Positions 1 to 10,300 of a stretch of 64,000 bases of DNA are shown in pieces (positions within the stretch are counted from its first letter, which is position 1; each line of letters opens with the position of its first letter). Source of the stretch: Rhizobium metallidurans. GTDB lineage: Bacteria > Pseudomonadota > Alphaproteobacteria > Rhizobiales > Rhizobiaceae. Position numbers and translations under genes: made by a program. Location of the stretch: the NCBI RefSeq assembly GCF_014196505.1, contig NZ_JACIDW010000002.1, forward strand, positions 248,001 through 312,000, given 5' to 3'. Under the pieces are notes generated by a model that saw only the letters and a list, made by a program, of their open reading frames with translations, was not told where the DNA came from and made no database searches.

Positions 1-389
1 TCGTCGGCAAGCTCGCCGAGCGTTTCGGCCGCCGCGAGATGCTGATCCTGACCACCGTGCTGATCGGCCTTTTCTCCTTCCTCCTGCCCGGCCTGATGTC
101 TGGCGGCGAAGGCAGCATCCTGGTCTTCGCGATCGTCGCCATGGCGCTGATGGGCATGACCTACGGCCTGATCGGAACGGCGCTCGCCGCCCCCTTCCCG
201 ACCGCCGTGCGCTACACCGGCTCGTCGATCACCTTTAACCTCGCCGGCATCTTCGGCGCGTCTCTCGCGCCCTACATCGCCACCTGGCTGCAGGCGAACT
301 ACGGCATGCTCTATGTCGGCTTCTATCTCGGCCTTTCGGCCGTCATCACGCTGATCTGCATCCTGGCCTCGGGCCGCGACGAAGTCTGA
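1..389 (+). CDS. MFS transporter, C-terminal part (partial, runs off the window start)
   Basis: The frame is open from the first bases and ends in TGA at 387-389. The visible part begins with GKLAERFGRR, the basic loop signature of the major facilitator superfamily found between membrane helices 2-3 and 8-9. Four to five hydrophobic helices follow. The segment TAVRYTGSSITFNLAG is typical of the metabolite:proton symporter (MHS) branch, which includes ShiA, KgtP and ProP, so this is probably the second half of a proton-coupled importer of an organic acid or osmolyte. The substrate cannot be read from this part. A rho-independent terminator follows directly, so the transcript ends here. Confidence 0.8.
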   Translation, partial: VGKLAERFGRREMLILTTVLIGLFSFLLPGLMSGGEGSILVFAIVAMALMGMTYGLIGTALAAPFPTAVRYTGSSITFNLAGIFGASLAPYIATWLQANYGMLYVGFYLGLSAVITLICILASGRDEV

Positions 390-413
390 TCGAGGCGTTC
401 ATCGCCAATCGAG

Positions 414-445
414 GGCCGCGATGGGAAACCGTCGCGGCCTTTTTC
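414..445 (+). terminator. Rho-independent terminator of the MFS gene
   Basis: GGCCGCGA (414-421) pairs with TCGCGGCC (432-439) around a 10-nt loop and is followed by a T run (440-444). It sits 25 bp after the MFS stop codon. It also covers an upstream in-frame ATG of the next gene (421), which argues against using that start. Confidence 0.85.
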
Positions 446-507
446 GTTCTTGTCTGTTAACGCCCCGCCTCTATTCTCGACACGGGCAACGGGCCGGGGA
501 GAGACGC

Positions 508-1605
508 GTGCTGACAAGACGATCGCTGCTGACGCATGGCCTTGGCGCCGGCCTGTCGCTGGGCCTGCCGCCGCTCGCCCGCGCCGCCGGCATCCCCGAT
601 ATCGACGTCACCTTCCTCGTCATCAACGACATACATGCCTGCCGCATCGGCGACGGCCTCAGCCCGAACTGCCAGGACGAGGGCAAGACCGACACCAACC
701 TCCTGCGCCACATCAGGGCGCTCAACAACATCCACCGCCAGACCTGGCCCGGGGAGATCGACGGCAAGCCCACCGGCTTCGCGCTGTCGGGCGAGCGCAT
801 CGCCAGACCGCAGGGCGTCATCGTCTGCGGCGATGTCACCGATGACGGCGGCGGCCAGATGGCGGAGGTCGCGGAAGGCTCGCAGCTCCTGCAGTTCTCG
901 CATCGCTACCAGCAGGGCCCGGGCCCGGACCGTATCCACTTCCCCGTCTATGTCGGCCTCGGCAATCACGATCTCGACCAGGACGGACGTCCCCCGCAGG
1001 TGGACTGGTACCGCGACGAACTGCGCGACTACGTGCAGATGAACCACAAGCCGAGCGTCTTCTTCAAGCCGGTCGTGCCCGTCGACAATTACGACGAGGC
1101 CTCCGACAACTACTCCTGGAACTGGGGCGGGCTGCACCTCATCCAGGCGCAGCGCTATGGCGGCGACAGCACCCGGGGAACGGCAAGCAGCCTCGACTGG
1201 ATGAAGCGCGACCTCGCCGCCTACGCCAAGGACGGCCGCCCGGTCGTGATCTTCCAGCACTATGGATGGGACAGCTTCTCGCGCGAGCGCTGGGACCCCG
1301 AAAAGAGCACCTTCACCATCGAGGGCAGCGGCGCGCCGCACTGGTGGGGTGAATCAGAACGTCAGCAATTGCTCGCAACCCTTCAGGGTTACAACGTAAT
1401 CGGCATTTTCCACGGCCATGAGCACGATACGCCCGCGGCCTACAAGGCCGGCGGCATCGACGTCTTCAAGGCGCGCGCCGCCTTCATGGGCGGCTTCGGC
1501 CTCGTGCGCATCAAGGGGAATACGATGGATGTGGCGATCGGCGACGCCACCGACGGTGTCGGCGGGGTGACCTTCACCACCGCCTTCACCAAACGTTTCG
1601 GCTAG
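508..1605 (+). CDS. Exported metallophosphoesterase (calcineurin-like)
   Basis: A 365-aa protein with the metal-binding motifs of the calcineurin-like phosphoesterase fold in order: NDIHACRIGD (the usual DxH), VCGDVTDDGG (GDxxD), GLGNHDLDQ (GNHD), VVIFQHYGWD and FHGHEHDT (GHxH). I prefer the GTG start at 508, because GGGGAGA lies just upstream and it puts an LTRRSLLTHG twin-arginine-like signal at the N-terminus, followed by a hydrophobic stretch ending in ALARAA. The in-frame ATG at 421 lies inside the preceding terminator. The product is probably exported folded with bound metals and acts on phosphomono- or phosphodiesters in the periplasm. The substrate is unknown. It converges with murB. 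Confidence 0.8.
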   Translation: MLTRRSLLTHGLGAGLSLGLPPLARAAGIPDIDVTFLVINDIHACRIGDGLSPNCQDEGKTDTNLLRHIRALNNIHRQTWPGEIDGKPTGFALSGERIARPQGVIVCGDVTDDGGGQMAEVAEGSQLLQFSHRYQQGPGPDRIHFPVYVGLGNHDLDQDGRPPQVDWYRDELRDYVQMNHKPSVFFKPVVPVDNYDEASDNYSWNWGGLHLIQAQRYGGDSTRGTASSLDWMKRDLAAYAKDGRPVVIFQHYGWDSFSRERWDPEKSTFTIEGSGAPHWWGESERQQLLATLQGYNVIGIFHGHEHDTPAAYKAGGIDVFKARAAFMGGFGLVRIKGNTMDVAIGDATDGVGGVTFTTAFTKRFG

Positions 1606-1606
1606 G

Positions 1607-1632
1607 GCATGTCGGCCGAGATACCGACATGC
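1607..1632. terminator. Hairpin between convergent genes (possible terminator)
   Basis: GCATGTCGG (1607-1615) and CCGACATGC (1624-1632) form a perfect 9-bp stem with an 8-nt loop between the stops of the phosphoesterase gene and murB. There is no good T run on either strand, so termination is uncertain. Confidence 0.4.
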
Positions 1633-1647
1633 GACGGGTTCTAGCGC

Positions 1648-2622
1648 TTACTCGCTGGTCACGCCCTGGAACGGACGCACTTCGCGGCCCGGCATGAACA
1701 GGCCCAGGCGCTTGATCTCCCATTCCAGCTTGATGCCGGAATTCTCGAACACCTCGCGGCGAACCTGCTCGCCCAGATATTCGAGGTCGTAGCCGGTCGC
1801 CTGGCCGTTGTTGATCATGAAGTTGCAATGCAGCGACGACATCTGCGCGCCGCCGATGACGAGCCCGCGGCATCCCGCTTCGTCGATCAGCTTCCAGGCG
1901 GAGTGGCCCTCGGGGTTCTTGAAGGTCGAGCCGCCGGTCTTCTCGCGGATCGGCTGCACCGTCTCGCGGTGGCTGCGCACCGCATCCATGTCGGCGCGGA
2001 TCTTGGCGCGATCCTCGGCATAGCCCTCGAACAGCACCGAGGTGAAGATCAGGTCGCTCGACGCCGACGAATGGCGGTATGCGTAGCCCATGTCGGCATT
2101 CGACAGCACGTGCTTGTTGCCCTTGCGGTCGATCGCGGTCACCTCGACGACGCGGTCGCGCGTCTCGCCGCCATTGGCGCCGGCGTTCATGCGCGCGGCG
2201 CCGCCGATGCTGCCGGGAATGCCGTAATAGAAGTGGAAGCCGCCGATGCCGTTATCCATCGCCATAGCCGCGACATGCTTGTCCGGGCAGATGGCGCCGG
2301 CGCGCACGCGGTTCTCGCCCGCGAGTTCGGCCGAGCCGAAGCCCTTGGCGGAGAGGCGCAGCACCACGCCGGGGATGCCGCCGTCGCGCACCAGGATGTT
2401 GGAGCCGACGCCGACCACGGTCATCGGCACGTCCTCGGGAAGAATCGACAGGAAGGCGATCAGATCCTCTTCGTCGTGCGGCTGGAACATCAGTTCCGCG
2501 AGACCGCCGGCATGGAACCAGGTGACGCGATCCATCGGCGCATCCGGTGTAATCCTCCCGCGGATGTCCTTTACACCGTCGCCCAGCGACGCAAGAAGCT
2601 TTTGCCCATTCACCTGTTTCAT
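1648..2622 (-). CDS. murB: UDP-N-acetylenolpyruvoylglucosamine reductase MurB
   Basis: A 324-aa cytoplasmic flavoenzyme that reduces the enolpyruvyl group of UDP-GlcNAc-enolpyruvate with NADPH to give UDP-MurNAc. The FAD-binding motif [12 protein letters not shown], the substrate-binding motif [17 protein letters not shown], and [12 protein letters not shown] with the catalytic serine are all present, as is a typical C-terminal domain ([15 protein letters not shown]). The length fits alphaproteobacterial MurB. The start overlaps the murC stop as ATGA, so the two are translationally coupled. It is the last gene of the minus-strand dcw run; no ddl, ftsQ, ftsA or ftsZ follows, and a convergent phosphoesterase gene comes next. 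Confidence 0.97.
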   Translation of the reverse strand: MKQVNGQKLLASLGDGVKDIRGRITPDAPMDRVTWFHAGGLAELMFQPHDEEDLIAFLSILPEDVPMTVVGVGSNILVRDGGIPGVVLRLSAKGFGSAELAGENRVRAGAICPDKHVAAMAMDNGIGGFHFYYGIPGSIGGAARMNAGANGGETRDRVVEVTAIDRKGNKHVLSNADMGYAYRHSSASSDLIFTSVLFEGYAEDRAKIRADMDAVRSHRETVQPIREKTGGSTFKNPEGHSAWKLIDEAGCRGLVIGGAQMSSLHCNFMINNGQATGYDLEYLGEQVRREVFENSGIKLEWEIKRLGLFMPGREVRPFQGVTSE

Positions 2623-4034
2623 GCGGATCTACCCGAAAGGCCTTCCAGTTGCTTGGGCAGCGCCGCCGCCCAGTAAGTGATACTCCCAGCCCCCAACAGA
2701 ACCACGAAATCGCCTGGCTTTGCAATCTCTGCGACCATTTCAGGCAAAAGCTCGGGAGAAGCGAGGAAGCGCGCATCTCGATGCCCGCCCGATTTGATCA
2801 GCGACACCAGCGCTTCGGCGTTGGCCCCTTCGATCGGCTCTTCGCCCGCAGCATAGACCGGCGCCAGGAAAATGCTGTCCGCGTCGTTGAAGCAGGCGGC
2901 GAACTCCTCGAACAGGCTCGCCAGGCGCGAATAGCGGTGCGGCTGGTGCACGGCGATGACGCGGCCCTTGCAGGCCTCGCGCGCCGCCCTCAGCACCGCC
3001 TTGATCTCGACGGGGTGGTGACCGTAATCGTCGAAGATCTGCACGCCGTTCCATTCGCCCGTCAGCGTGAAGCGGCGCTTGACGCCGCCGAAGGAGGCGA
3101 GCCCCTTGGCGATATCCTCGCTCGACATGCCGAGACGGTTGGCAACCGCGATCGCCGCGGTCGCGTTGGAGATGTTGTGGCGGCCGGGCATCGGCATGAC
3201 GAGATTGTCGAGCTTGATGACCTGGCCGGTGCGGCGGCGACGGATTTCGACGTCGAAGATCGAGCGCGCGCCGTCGATGCGCACATTCATGAAGCGCACG
3301 TCGGCCTGCGGATTTTCGCCATAGGTCACGACCTTGCGGTCCTCGATGCGGCCGACCAGCGCCTGCACTTCGGGGTGATCGAGGCACATGACGCCGAAGC
3401 CGTAGAACGGCACGTTCTCGACGAATTGGCGGAAGGCGGCGCGCACGGCGTCGAAATTGCCGTAATGGTCGAGATGCTCGGGGTCGATATTGGTGACGAC
3501 GGCGACGTCGGCCGGAAGCTTCAGGAAGGTGCCGTCGGATTCGTCGGCCTCGACCACCATCCACTCGCCCTCGCCCATGCGGGCATTGGTGCCGTAGGCG
3601 TTGATGATGCCGCCGTTGATGACGGTCGGGTCGAGCCCGCCGGCTTCGAGCAGCGTCGCGACCAGCGAAGTGGTCGTCGTCTTGCCGTGCGTGCCGCCGA
3701 TGGCGATCGCATTGCGGAAACGCATCAGTTCGGCCAGCATTTCGGCGCGACGCACGACCGGCAGCAGCTTCTCGCGGGCGGCGATGAGTTCCGGGTTGTC
3801 CTTCTTGATCGCCGTCGAGACGACGACGACCTCGGCATCGCCGAGATTCTCGGCCTTGTGACCGACGAAGACCTCGATGCCCTTGTCGCGCAGGCGCTGG
3901 ACGTTGGCGCTATCGGCCTGATCGGATCCCTGGACGCGATGGCCGAGATTGTGCAGCACCTCCGCGATCCCGCTCATGCCGATACCGCCGATGCCGATGA
4001 AATGGACGAGGCCGATGGCCTTCGGCATTTTCAT
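2619..4034 (-). CDS. murC: UDP-N-acetylmuramate--L-alanine ligase MurC
   Basis: A 471-aa ATP-dependent ligase that adds L-alanine to UDP-MurNAc, the first step of stem-peptide assembly. The N-terminal nucleotide-sugar domain begins [14 protein letters not shown] (about residues 11-24). The Mur-family P-loop [11 protein letters not shown] is at about 113-123, followed by [12 protein letters not shown] and the central-domain histidine segment [11 protein letters not shown]. The C-terminal domain contains [10 protein letters not shown] and HQPHRYSR. It overlaps murG upstream and murB downstream by 4 bp each (ATGA), which shows tight coupling inside the operon. Confidence 0.98.
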   Translation of the reverse strand: MKMPKAIGLVHFIGIGGIGMSGIAEVLHNLGHRVQGSDQADSANVQRLRDKGIEVFVGHKAENLGDAEVVVVSTAIKKDNPELIAAREKLLPVVRRAEMLAELMRFRNAIAIGGTHGKTTTTSLVATLLEAGGLDPTVINGGIINAYGTNARMGEGEWMVVEADESDGTFLKLPADVAVVTNIDPEHLDHYGNFDAVRAAFRQFVENVPFYGFGVMCLDHPEVQALVGRIEDRKVVTYGENPQADVRFMNVRIDGARSIFDVEIRRRRTGQVIKLDNLVMPMPGRHNISNATAAIAVANRLGMSSEDIAKGLASFGGVKRRFTLTGEWNGVQIFDDYGHHPVEIKAVLRAAREACKGRVIAVHQPHRYSRLASLFEEFAACFNDADSIFLAPVYAAGEEPIEGANAEALVSLIKSGGHRDARFLASPELLPEMVAEIAKPGDFVVLLGAGSITYWAAALPKQLEGLSGRSA

Positions 4035-5161
4035 GCGCTTTTCCCCTTGAACTCTGCAATTGTACGTCCCGCCGCAATAGCCTCTACCATGTCGGCAAGC
4101 AAGTTCGCGGCATCAGGTTTACCCGCCTGCTTGGCGGCGGCCGCCATTCGGGCGAGTTTTTCCGGGTCGTTCATCGTGTGCGTCAGGATCGAGGCGATCT
4201 TTTCGGACGAGAGTTCGGCCTGTGCGATCACCTTGGCGCCGCCGGTCGCCGCCAGCGAAGCGGCATTCGCCGCCTGGTCGTGGTCGAGCGCATGCGGATA
4301 AGGCACCAGGATCGCCGGACGGCCGATCACCGAGATCTCCGACACCGTCGAAGCGCCGGAGCGGCAGATCACCAGATGCGCCCTGGCCAGCCGTTCGGCC
4401 ATGTCGGTGAAGAAGGGAGCGATCTCGGAGGAGGCGCCCATGTCGAGCTTGGCGACGCAATCGCCGACCATGCCCATGTCCTCCGGGCGGACCTGCTGGG
4501 TGATCCTGAGACGCGCGCGCAGATCGTCGTCGAGCAGGCTGATCGCCGTCGGCATCGCCTTGGAGAAATACTGGGCGCCCTGGCTGCCGCCGAAGACGAC
4601 GAGATTGAAAGGCTCTCCCGCGCGCGACGGCGTATAGGGCGTCCTGGCGGCCTCGATGACAGCCGGGCGCACCGGATTGCCGGTCGTCACCGTCTTCTCC
4701 GCAAAGGCACCGCCATTCTCGGGCAGGAAGCCGCCTGCGATCGCCTTGACGCGACTGGCCAGCGCCTTGTTGGCGCGGCCCATCACGGCGTTCTGCTCGT
4801 GGACCATCGTCGGCACGCCAAGCCGCGAGGCGGCAAGCAGCGGCGGCACCGTCGGATAGCCGCCGAAGCCGACGACCACGACGGGCTTCAGCCGCCCGAT
4901 CAGCCGCTTGGCCGCCCGCATGCCGCTCCACAGCGTCCACAGCGACCGCGCGACCGCGACCGGGTTCTTCGAGGCGATCGTGGCCGACGGCACGACATGG
5001 ATCTCGTCGGCCGGAAACTTGCCGGCGTAGCGCTCCGCCCGGCTGTCCGTGACCAGATGCACGGAATAGCCGCGTTCCTTCAGCTTGTAGGCCAGGGCCT
5101 CCGCCGGAAACACGTGGCCGCCGGTTCCCCCGGCGGCAAGCAGAACGATGCCTTTGCTCAT
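4031..5161 (-). CDS. murG: UDP-GlcNAc:lipid I N-acetylglucosaminyltransferase MurG
   Basis: A 376-aa GT-B glycosyltransferase that converts lipid I to lipid II on the inner face of the plasma membrane. The N-terminal [16 protein letters not shown] carries the diagnostic glycine-rich GGTGGH loop. [12 protein letters not shown] and [13 protein letters not shown] follow. The C-terminal nucleotide-sugar domain has [12 protein letters not shown] and [17 protein letters not shown] with the conserved acidic residue. ATG start, 6 bp after the ftsW stop. Confidence 0.98.
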   Translation of the reverse strand: MSKGIVLLAAGGTGGHVFPAEALAYKLKERGYSVHLVTDSRAERYAGKFPADEIHVVPSATIASKNPVAVARSLWTLWSGMRAAKRLIGRLKPVVVVGFGGYPTVPPLLAASRLGVPTMVHEQNAVMGRANKALASRVKAIAGGFLPENGGAFAEKTVTTGNPVRPAVIEAARTPYTPSRAGEPFNLVVFGGSQGAQYFSKAMPTAISLLDDDLRARLRITQQVRPEDMGMVGDCVAKLDMGASSEIAPFFTDMAERLARAHLVICRSGASTVSEISVIGRPAILVPYPHALDHDQAANAASLAATGGAKVIAQAELSSEKIASILTHTMNDPEKLARMAAAAKQAGKPDAANLLADMVEAIAAGRTIAEFKGKSA

Positions 5162-5167
5162 GAACCC

Positions 5168-6322
5168 TTACTCCGCCGGAATGCCGTGCCCGACGCGGAA
5201 CAGGCTCCGCTCCTGCGCACGCTTTTCCGGTCTGTGGCGCGTCAGCGCGAGAATGAACCCGGCCGTGACGCAGATGGCGACCATCGACGAACCGCCGTAG
5301 GAAATCAGCGGCAGGGTCATGCCCTTCGCCGGCAGCAGCTCGAGATTGACGCCCACGTTGATGATCGATTGTATGCCGATCTGCAGCACGAGGCCAGCGA
5401 CGGCGAAGCGGCTGAAATCGTTGCGCTCCTTGTAGGCATGCGACAGGCCGCGCAGGACGAGCGCCGAAAACAGCAAGACCAGCGCGATACAGAAGATGAT
5501 TCCGAACTCCTCGGCCGCGACCGAAAAGATGAAGTCGGTATGCGCGTCCGGGATGATGCGCTTGACGAGACCTTCGCCCGGCCCCTGGCCGAACCAGTCG
5601 CCACGGATGATCGCTTCGCGGGCGGTATCGATCTGGAACGTATCGCCTTCGCCGGTCATGAACTTGTCGAAACGCAGCGCCACGTGCGGGAAGACGTAGT
5701 AGGCGCTGACGAGACCGCCGACGCCGAGCGCCCCGAGCACGATGATCCACAGCCACGGCATTCCGGCCATGAAGAACATGCCGCCCCAGACGGCGGTGGT
5801 CAGGATCGTCTGCCCGAGGTCGGGCTGCGCAACCAGCAGTGCGGCGACAATCCCGAAAAGGATGATGGCGAAGAGATTGCCGGGGATCTCGGGCTGCCGC
5901 GCATGCTCGGCGAAGAGCCAGGCGCAGACGACCACGAAGGCCGGCTTCATGAATTCGGACGGCTGGATCGAAATGCCGGCCAGCGTGACCCAGCGGCGCG
6001 AACCCTTGACCTCGACGCCGAAGAACAGCGCCATCAGCATCAGGATGAGTGCGGCGATCAGAAGAATGATCGCCGTTCTGCGGACCTGACGCGGCGTCAG
6101 GAACGAAAGCCCGATCATGACCGCCAGCGACGGGATCATGAAGGCAGCCTGGCGCTTGACGAAGTGGAACGGCTCCAGCCCGATGCGCTCGGCCACCGCC
6201 GGCGACGCCGCGAAGGAGAGCATCAGGCCGATCCCCATCAGGAAGATGAACATCGCCAGGAAGAACCGGTCGATGGTCCAGAACCAATCGGCCAATGCCC
6301 CGCGTTCCGCACGACTTACCAT
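5168..6322 (-). CDS. ftsW: SEDS-family septal peptidoglycan glycosyltransferase FtsW
   Basis: A 384-aa polytopic membrane protein with about ten hydrophobic segments. The SEDS features are visible: KGSRRWVTLAGISIQPSEF, QPDLGQTILTTAVWGGMFF, the large periplasmic loop with GDTFQIDTAREAIIRGDWFGQGPGEG, and the C-terminal LLPAKGMTLPLISYGGSSM. FtsW polymerises lipid II at the septum together with the transpeptidase FtsI, which is encoded in the same operon. One base separates its start from the murD stop. Its position between murD and murG identifies it as FtsW rather than RodA. Confidence 0.97.
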   Translation of the reverse strand: MVSRAERGALADWFWTIDRFFLAMFIFLMGIGLMLSFAASPAVAERIGLEPFHFVKRQAAFMIPSLAVMIGLSFLTPRQVRRTAIILLIAALILMLMALFFGVEVKGSRRWVTLAGISIQPSEFMKPAFVVVCAWLFAEHARQPEIPGNLFAIILFGIVAALLVAQPDLGQTILTTAVWGGMFFMAGMPWLWIIVLGALGVGGLVSAYYVFPHVALRFDKFMTGEGDTFQIDTAREAIIRGDWFGQGPGEGLVKRIIPDAHTDFIFSVAAEEFGIIFCIALVLLFSALVLRGLSHAYKERNDFSRFAVAGLVLQIGIQSIINVGVNLELLPAKGMTLPLISYGGSSMVAICVTAGFILALTRHRPEKRAQERSLFRVGHGIPAE

Positions 6323-6323
6323 G

Positions 6324-7736
6324 TCACTTCTCTCCTGTTGCCGAACCGATCAGCATGGTTATCCCGTCGAGCGCTGCCACATGGCTGACGAATGCATCGC
6401 CCCTGACTTCGAAGTTCTTGTACTGGTCGAAGCTTGCGCAAGCCGGTGCTAACATGACCGCCGACGGCCCGCTTTCGTCCTTGCCGGCATCCTCGGCCGC
6501 GTGGGCGACCGCCTGGTCCAGCGTTCCGGAAATCTCGTAGGGCACGGCGTCGCCGAGCGTGGCGGCGAATTCAGCGGCCGCCTCGCCGATCAGGTAGGCC
6601 TTGGCGATGCGCGGAAAGAACGGCGCGAGCGTCGTGATCCCGCCCGCCTTCGGCAGGCCGCCGGCGATCCAGTAGATACGGTCGTAGCTCGACAGCGCGG
6701 GCGCCGCTGCATCGGCATTGGTCGCCTTGGAATCGTTGACGAACACCACATTGCCGCGCCGGCCGACCGGCTGCATGCGATGCTTCAGGCCCGGGAAGGA
6801 CGCAAGACCCGCGCGGATATCCTCGACCGAGACGCCGGCCGCGAGGCACGCGGCGACGGCGGCCGCCGCGTTCTGGGCGTTGTGGCTGCCGCGCAGCGTC
6901 GGAATGCCGTCGAGATCGGCGATCGGCAGGGCGGCGCCGGAATGCGCCTGGATGAGCCGCGTGCCCTCGGCATAGATGCCGTCGGCAAGCGCGTGGCGGC
7001 GGGAGATGCGCGTCACCTTGCCGCCCGCCCGCTCGATCCGGTCGGCGATCCTCTCGCAATGGCTGTCGTCGACGCCGACGATGGCGACGTCGCTGCCGGC
7101 GACCAGCCGTTCCTTGACATCGGCATAATGTTGCATCGTGCCGTGGCGGTCGAGATGGTCGGGCGTGAGGTTGAGCAGGATGCCGGCCGACGGGTTGAGC
7201 GTCGGCGCGAGATCGATCTGGTAGGACGAGCACTCGACGACATAGAACCGTCCTGATTTCGGCGGCTCGAGCGTCAGCACCGCCGTGCCGATATTGCCGC
7301 CGAGCTGCGTATCGCGGCCGCTCGACTTCAGGATATGGGCGATCAGCGCCGTGGTGGTCGACTTCCCATTGGTGCCGGTGATGGCGATGAACGGCGCGTC
7401 GGGGGCGTGCGCCCGGCGCTCGCGCACGAAGAGCTCGACATCGCCGACGATATCGACGCCGGCGGCGCGCGCCAGATCGACCGTCCAGTGCGGCTTCGGA
7501 TGCGTGAGCGGCACGCCCGGCGACAGCACGAACAGCGACTGCGCGTTCCAGTCGATCGTTCTCAGATCGGCGGTGTGTATCCCTTCGGCCGCGGCCTTGG
7601 TCACGCTGTCGGGATTGTCGTCCCACGCGGTCACCTCGGCGCCCCCCAGGATCAGGGCGCGCGCCGTGGCGAAGCCGGAACCGCCGAGCCCGAAGAGCGC
7701 GACCTTTTTTCCTGAGAGCGTGGTGACCGGGATCAT
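6324..7736 (-). CDS. murD: UDP-N-acetylmuramoylalanine--D-glutamate ligase MurD
   Basis: A 470-aa Mur ligase that adds D-glutamate to UDP-MurNAc-L-Ala. The N-terminal nucleotide-binding segment [17 protein letters not shown] is followed by [10 protein letters not shown], the P-loop [14 protein letters not shown] (about residues 119-132) and the central motif [11 protein letters not shown]. The C-terminal [13 protein letters not shown] contains the conserved lysine/serine pair, and [11 protein letters not shown] fits the family. ATG start with 7 bp to the mraY stop. Confidence 0.98.
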   Translation of the reverse strand: MIPVTTLSGKKVALFGLGGSGFATARALILGGAEVTAWDDNPDSVTKAAAEGIHTADLRTIDWNAQSLFVLSPGVPLTHPKPHWTVDLARAAGVDIVGDVELFVRERRAHAPDAPFIAITGTNGKSTTTALIAHILKSSGRDTQLGGNIGTAVLTLEPPKSGRFYVVECSSYQIDLAPTLNPSAGILLNLTPDHLDRHGTMQHYADVKERLVAGSDVAIVGVDDSHCERIADRIERAGGKVTRISRRHALADGIYAEGTRLIQAHSGAALPIADLDGIPTLRGSHNAQNAAAAVAACLAAGVSVEDIRAGLASFPGLKHRMQPVGRRGNVVFVNDSKATNADAAAPALSSYDRIYWIAGGLPKAGGITTLAPFFPRIAKAYLIGEAAAEFAATLGDAVPYEISGTLDQAVAHAAEDAGKDESGPSAVMLAPACASFDQYKNFEVRGDAFVSHVAALDGITMLIGSATGEK

Positions 7737-7743
7737 GATCGTC

Positions 7744-8844
7744 CTACCGCAGCTTCAGCGTCGACAGGCCGAGCATGGCGAGGCCGACGGCGATGATCCA
7801 GAAGCGGATGACGACCTGGCTTTCGGTCCAGCCCTTCTTCTCGAAATGGTGGTGGATCGGCGCCATCAGGAACACCCGTCGCCCGGTCATCTTGAAGAAG
7901 CCGACCTGGATGATGACGGACAGCGTTTCCATGACGAACAGGCCGCCGATGATCGCCATGACGATCTCGTGCTTGGTGGCGACGGCAACCGTGCCGATCG
8001 TGCCGCCGAGCGCCAGCGACCCGGTGTCGCCCATGAAGATGGCGGCGGGCGGGGCGTTGAACCACAGGAAGCCGAGGCCGGCGCCGATGACGGCGCCGAG
8101 AACTACGGACAACTCGCCGGTGCCGGGCACGAAGTTGATCTGCAGGTAGTTCGCGAACACCGCGTTACCGGCGAGATAGGCAATGACGCCGAAGGAGGCG
8201 GCCGCGATCATGACCGGCACGATGGCGAGACCGTCGAGACCATCCGTCAGGTTCACCGCATTGCCGGCGCCGACGATGACGAAGCCGCCGAAGACCACGA
8301 ACATGATGCCGAGGTTGATCAGGAAGTCCTTGAAGAACGGAAAGGCGACTGAAGACCCGAAGGTCGAACCGGCAGGACCCGAGGCGAGCGACGCCCGCAT
8401 CATGAAATAGACGGCGATGCCGGCGATGACGAATTCGATGCCGAGGCGCGCCTTGCCCGAGAAGCCCTTGTGGCTCTGCTTGCTGACCTTGAGATAATCG
8501 TCATAAAAGCCGATCGCGCCGAAGCCGAGCGTGACCAGCAGCGTCGCCACGACATAGATGTTCGACAGATCCGCCCACAAAAGCGACGAGCCGACGATAC
8601 CGGCCAGGATCATCAGGCCACCCATGGTCGGCGTACCCGCCTTCTTGAAGTGCGTCTGCGGACCGTCGGCGCGGATCGGCTGCCCCTTGCCCTGGCGCAC
8701 GCGCAGCGAATTGATGATCATCGGTCCGAACAGGAAAACGATCAGCGCGGAGGTGAAGAGAGAGGCGCCCGTGCGGAACGTAATATACCTGAACAGGTTC
8801 AGGAATTTCAGGTGTTCCGACAGTTCGACTAGCCAAATCAGCAT
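7744..8844 (-). CDS. mraY: Phospho-MurNAc-pentapeptide transferase MraY
   Basis: A 366-aa integral membrane enzyme that transfers phospho-MurNAc-pentapeptide to undecaprenyl phosphate to form lipid I. About ten hydrophobic helices are visible. Family motifs: [32 protein letters not shown] with the acidic pair, [26 protein letters not shown], and the cytoplasmic [15 protein letters not shown] near the C-terminus. It lies between murF (22 bp) and murD (7 bp) in the normal dcw order. Confidence 0.98.
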   Translation of the reverse strand: MLIWLVELSEHLKFLNLFRYITFRTGASLFTSALIVFLFGPMIINSLRVRQGKGQPIRADGPQTHFKKAGTPTMGGLMILAGIVGSSLLWADLSNIYVVATLLVTLGFGAIGFYDDYLKVSKQSHKGFSGKARLGIEFVIAGIAVYFMMRASLASGPAGSTFGSSVAFPFFKDFLINLGIMFVVFGGFVIVGAGNAVNLTDGLDGLAIVPVMIAAASFGVIAYLAGNAVFANYLQINFVPGTGELSVVLGAVIGAGLGFLWFNAPPAAIFMGDTGSLALGGTIGTVAVATKHEIVMAIIGGLFVMETLSVIIQVGFFKMTGRRVFLMAPIHHHFEKKGWTESQVVIRFWIIAVGLAMLGLSTLKLR

Positions 8845-8866
8845 TCAGGGCCCCTTGTTTACCCGC

Positions 8867-10300
8867 TCAAAATTCGCGTTGCGTGTCGGCAAATGGCGGG
8901 AACTTGTCAAGGAGCGCGGCAATAATCTTGCCGAAACCGAGGCCCAATGACGATTTTACCATCAGCACGTCGCCTACCGCGACCGAGTTCAGTACGTGGT
9001 CGATGAGTTCGTCGGTCTGGGCGCGATGCACGACCGAAACGCTCTCGGGAAGTGATTCTTTCAGCGCCAGCATCTCCGGGCCAGCGAGCCAGACATGTTC
9101 GATACCGGCGGCCAGCAGCGGTCCCGCGAGATCGGTGTGAACCTTCTGCGAATAGTCGCCCATCTCGAGCATGTCGCCGAGAACGGCGATCCGCCGTCCC
9201 GATCCCGTGGGTACGGAGCTGGCGAGCAGCGCGATCGCCGCGCGCATCGATGTCGGATTGGCGTTGTAGCTTTCGTCGATGACGGTCAGGCTGCCGTGGC
9301 CGATCGACAGCTTGTGGCGTCGCCCCCTGCCCTTCTCGGCCTGCAGCGTCGCGAGAGCCGCGATCGCCGACCGCATGTCGGCGCCGACGATCCTGGCGAC
9401 GCCGAGCGCTGCCAGCGCGTTCTCGGCGATGTGCCGCCCGGGCGCGCCGATCGCCACCTCGTGCGTCTCGCCGTCGATGGTGATCCACAGTGTCGAGCTC
9501 TGGTCGCCGCCGTTGAACTCCGCCATGCGGAAATCTGCCTTGGCGTGCTGCCCGAACGAATGAATATGCTGGATGCCGCAGGCCTGCGCCGTGCGGTCGA
9601 GGAAATTGAACTGGTCGTTGTCGCGATTGAGCACGGCATGACCGCCCGGCACGACGCCCTCGAAGATCTCGGCCTTGGCGGTCGCGATTTCCTTGATGCT
9701 CTTGAAGTTGCCGAGATGCGCCGGCGCGATCGTGGTGATGACGGCGACATGCGGCTCGATCATCTTCACCAGCGGACGGATTTCGTCCGGGTGGTTCATA
9801 CCCACCTCGAAGACGCCGAAATAGGTGTCGAGCGGCATGCGCGCCAAGGTCAGCGGCACGCCCCAGTGATTGTTGAAGGACGCGACCGACGCATGCACCT
9901 TGCCCGACGGCGCGAGCACGCGGCGCAGCATCTCCTTGGTCGTCGTCTTGCCGACCGACCCGGTGACGGCGATGATCTGGGCACGCGAGCGGGCGCGCGC
10001 CGCGAGCCCGAGCTTGCCCAGCGCCACCAGCACGTCCTCGACGACGATCATCGGCACCGTCAGGCGGCCGAGCGCCGGCAGGCGCGCCTCGCTGACCACG
10101 AGCAAAGCCGCGCCATTGGCCATCGCCATCGACGCATAGTCATGACCATCGACCCGGTCGCCCTTGATCGCGAAGAAGGCCTCGCCCGGCTGGATCGTCC
10201 GGCTGTCGATCGCGATCCCGGTAATTCCCTCCGGCAAGCTGCCGAACGGGCGCCCGGCCATGGCCGTGATCATGTCCTGCGTCGTCCAAAGCCAGCTCAC
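8867..10300 (-). CDS. murF: UDP-MurNAc-tripeptide--D-alanyl-D-alanine ligase MurF
   Basis: A 477-aa Mur ligase that adds the D-Ala-D-Ala dipeptide and completes the pentapeptide precursor. The N-terminal domain contains [25 protein letters not shown]. The P-loop region is [16 protein letters not shown] (about 114-129). [22 protein letters not shown] and [12 protein letters not shown] are MurF signatures. It overlaps the murE stop by 4 bp. The partner D-Ala-D-Ala ligase gene is not in this window. Confidence 0.97.
   Translation of the reverse strand: MSWLWTTQDMITAMAGRPFGSLPEGITGIAIDSRTIQPGEAFFAIKGDRVDGHDYASMAMANGAALLVVSEARLPALGRLTVPMIVVEDVLVALGKLGLAARARSRAQIIAVTGSVGKTTTKEMLRRVLAPSGKVHASVASFNNHWGVPLTLARMPLDTYFGVFEVGMNHPDEIRPLVKMIEPHVAVITTIAPAHLGNFKSIKEIATAKAEIFEGVVPGGHAVLNRDNDQFNFLDRTAQACGIQHIHSFGQHAKADFRMAEFNGGDQSSTLWITIDGETHEVAIGAPGRHIAENALAALGVARIVGADMRSAIAALATLQAEKGRGRRHKLSIGHGSLTVIDESYNANPTSMRAAIALLASSVPTGSGRRIAVLGDMLEMGDYSQKVHTDLAGPLLAAGIEHVWLAGPEMLALKESLPESVSVVHRAQTDELIDHVLNSVAVGDVLMVKSSLGLGFGKIIAALLDKFPPFADTQREF

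Noticed and set aside
2649..4301. 550-codon plus-strand frame opposite murC
   Set aside because: Shadow of murC with no recognisable domain or ribosome binding site.
4119..6388. Very long open frames (over 700 codons) on both strands across ftsW and murG
   Set aside because: They are Arg/Gly/Pro-rich shadows of high-GC coding DNA and overlap well-supported genes.
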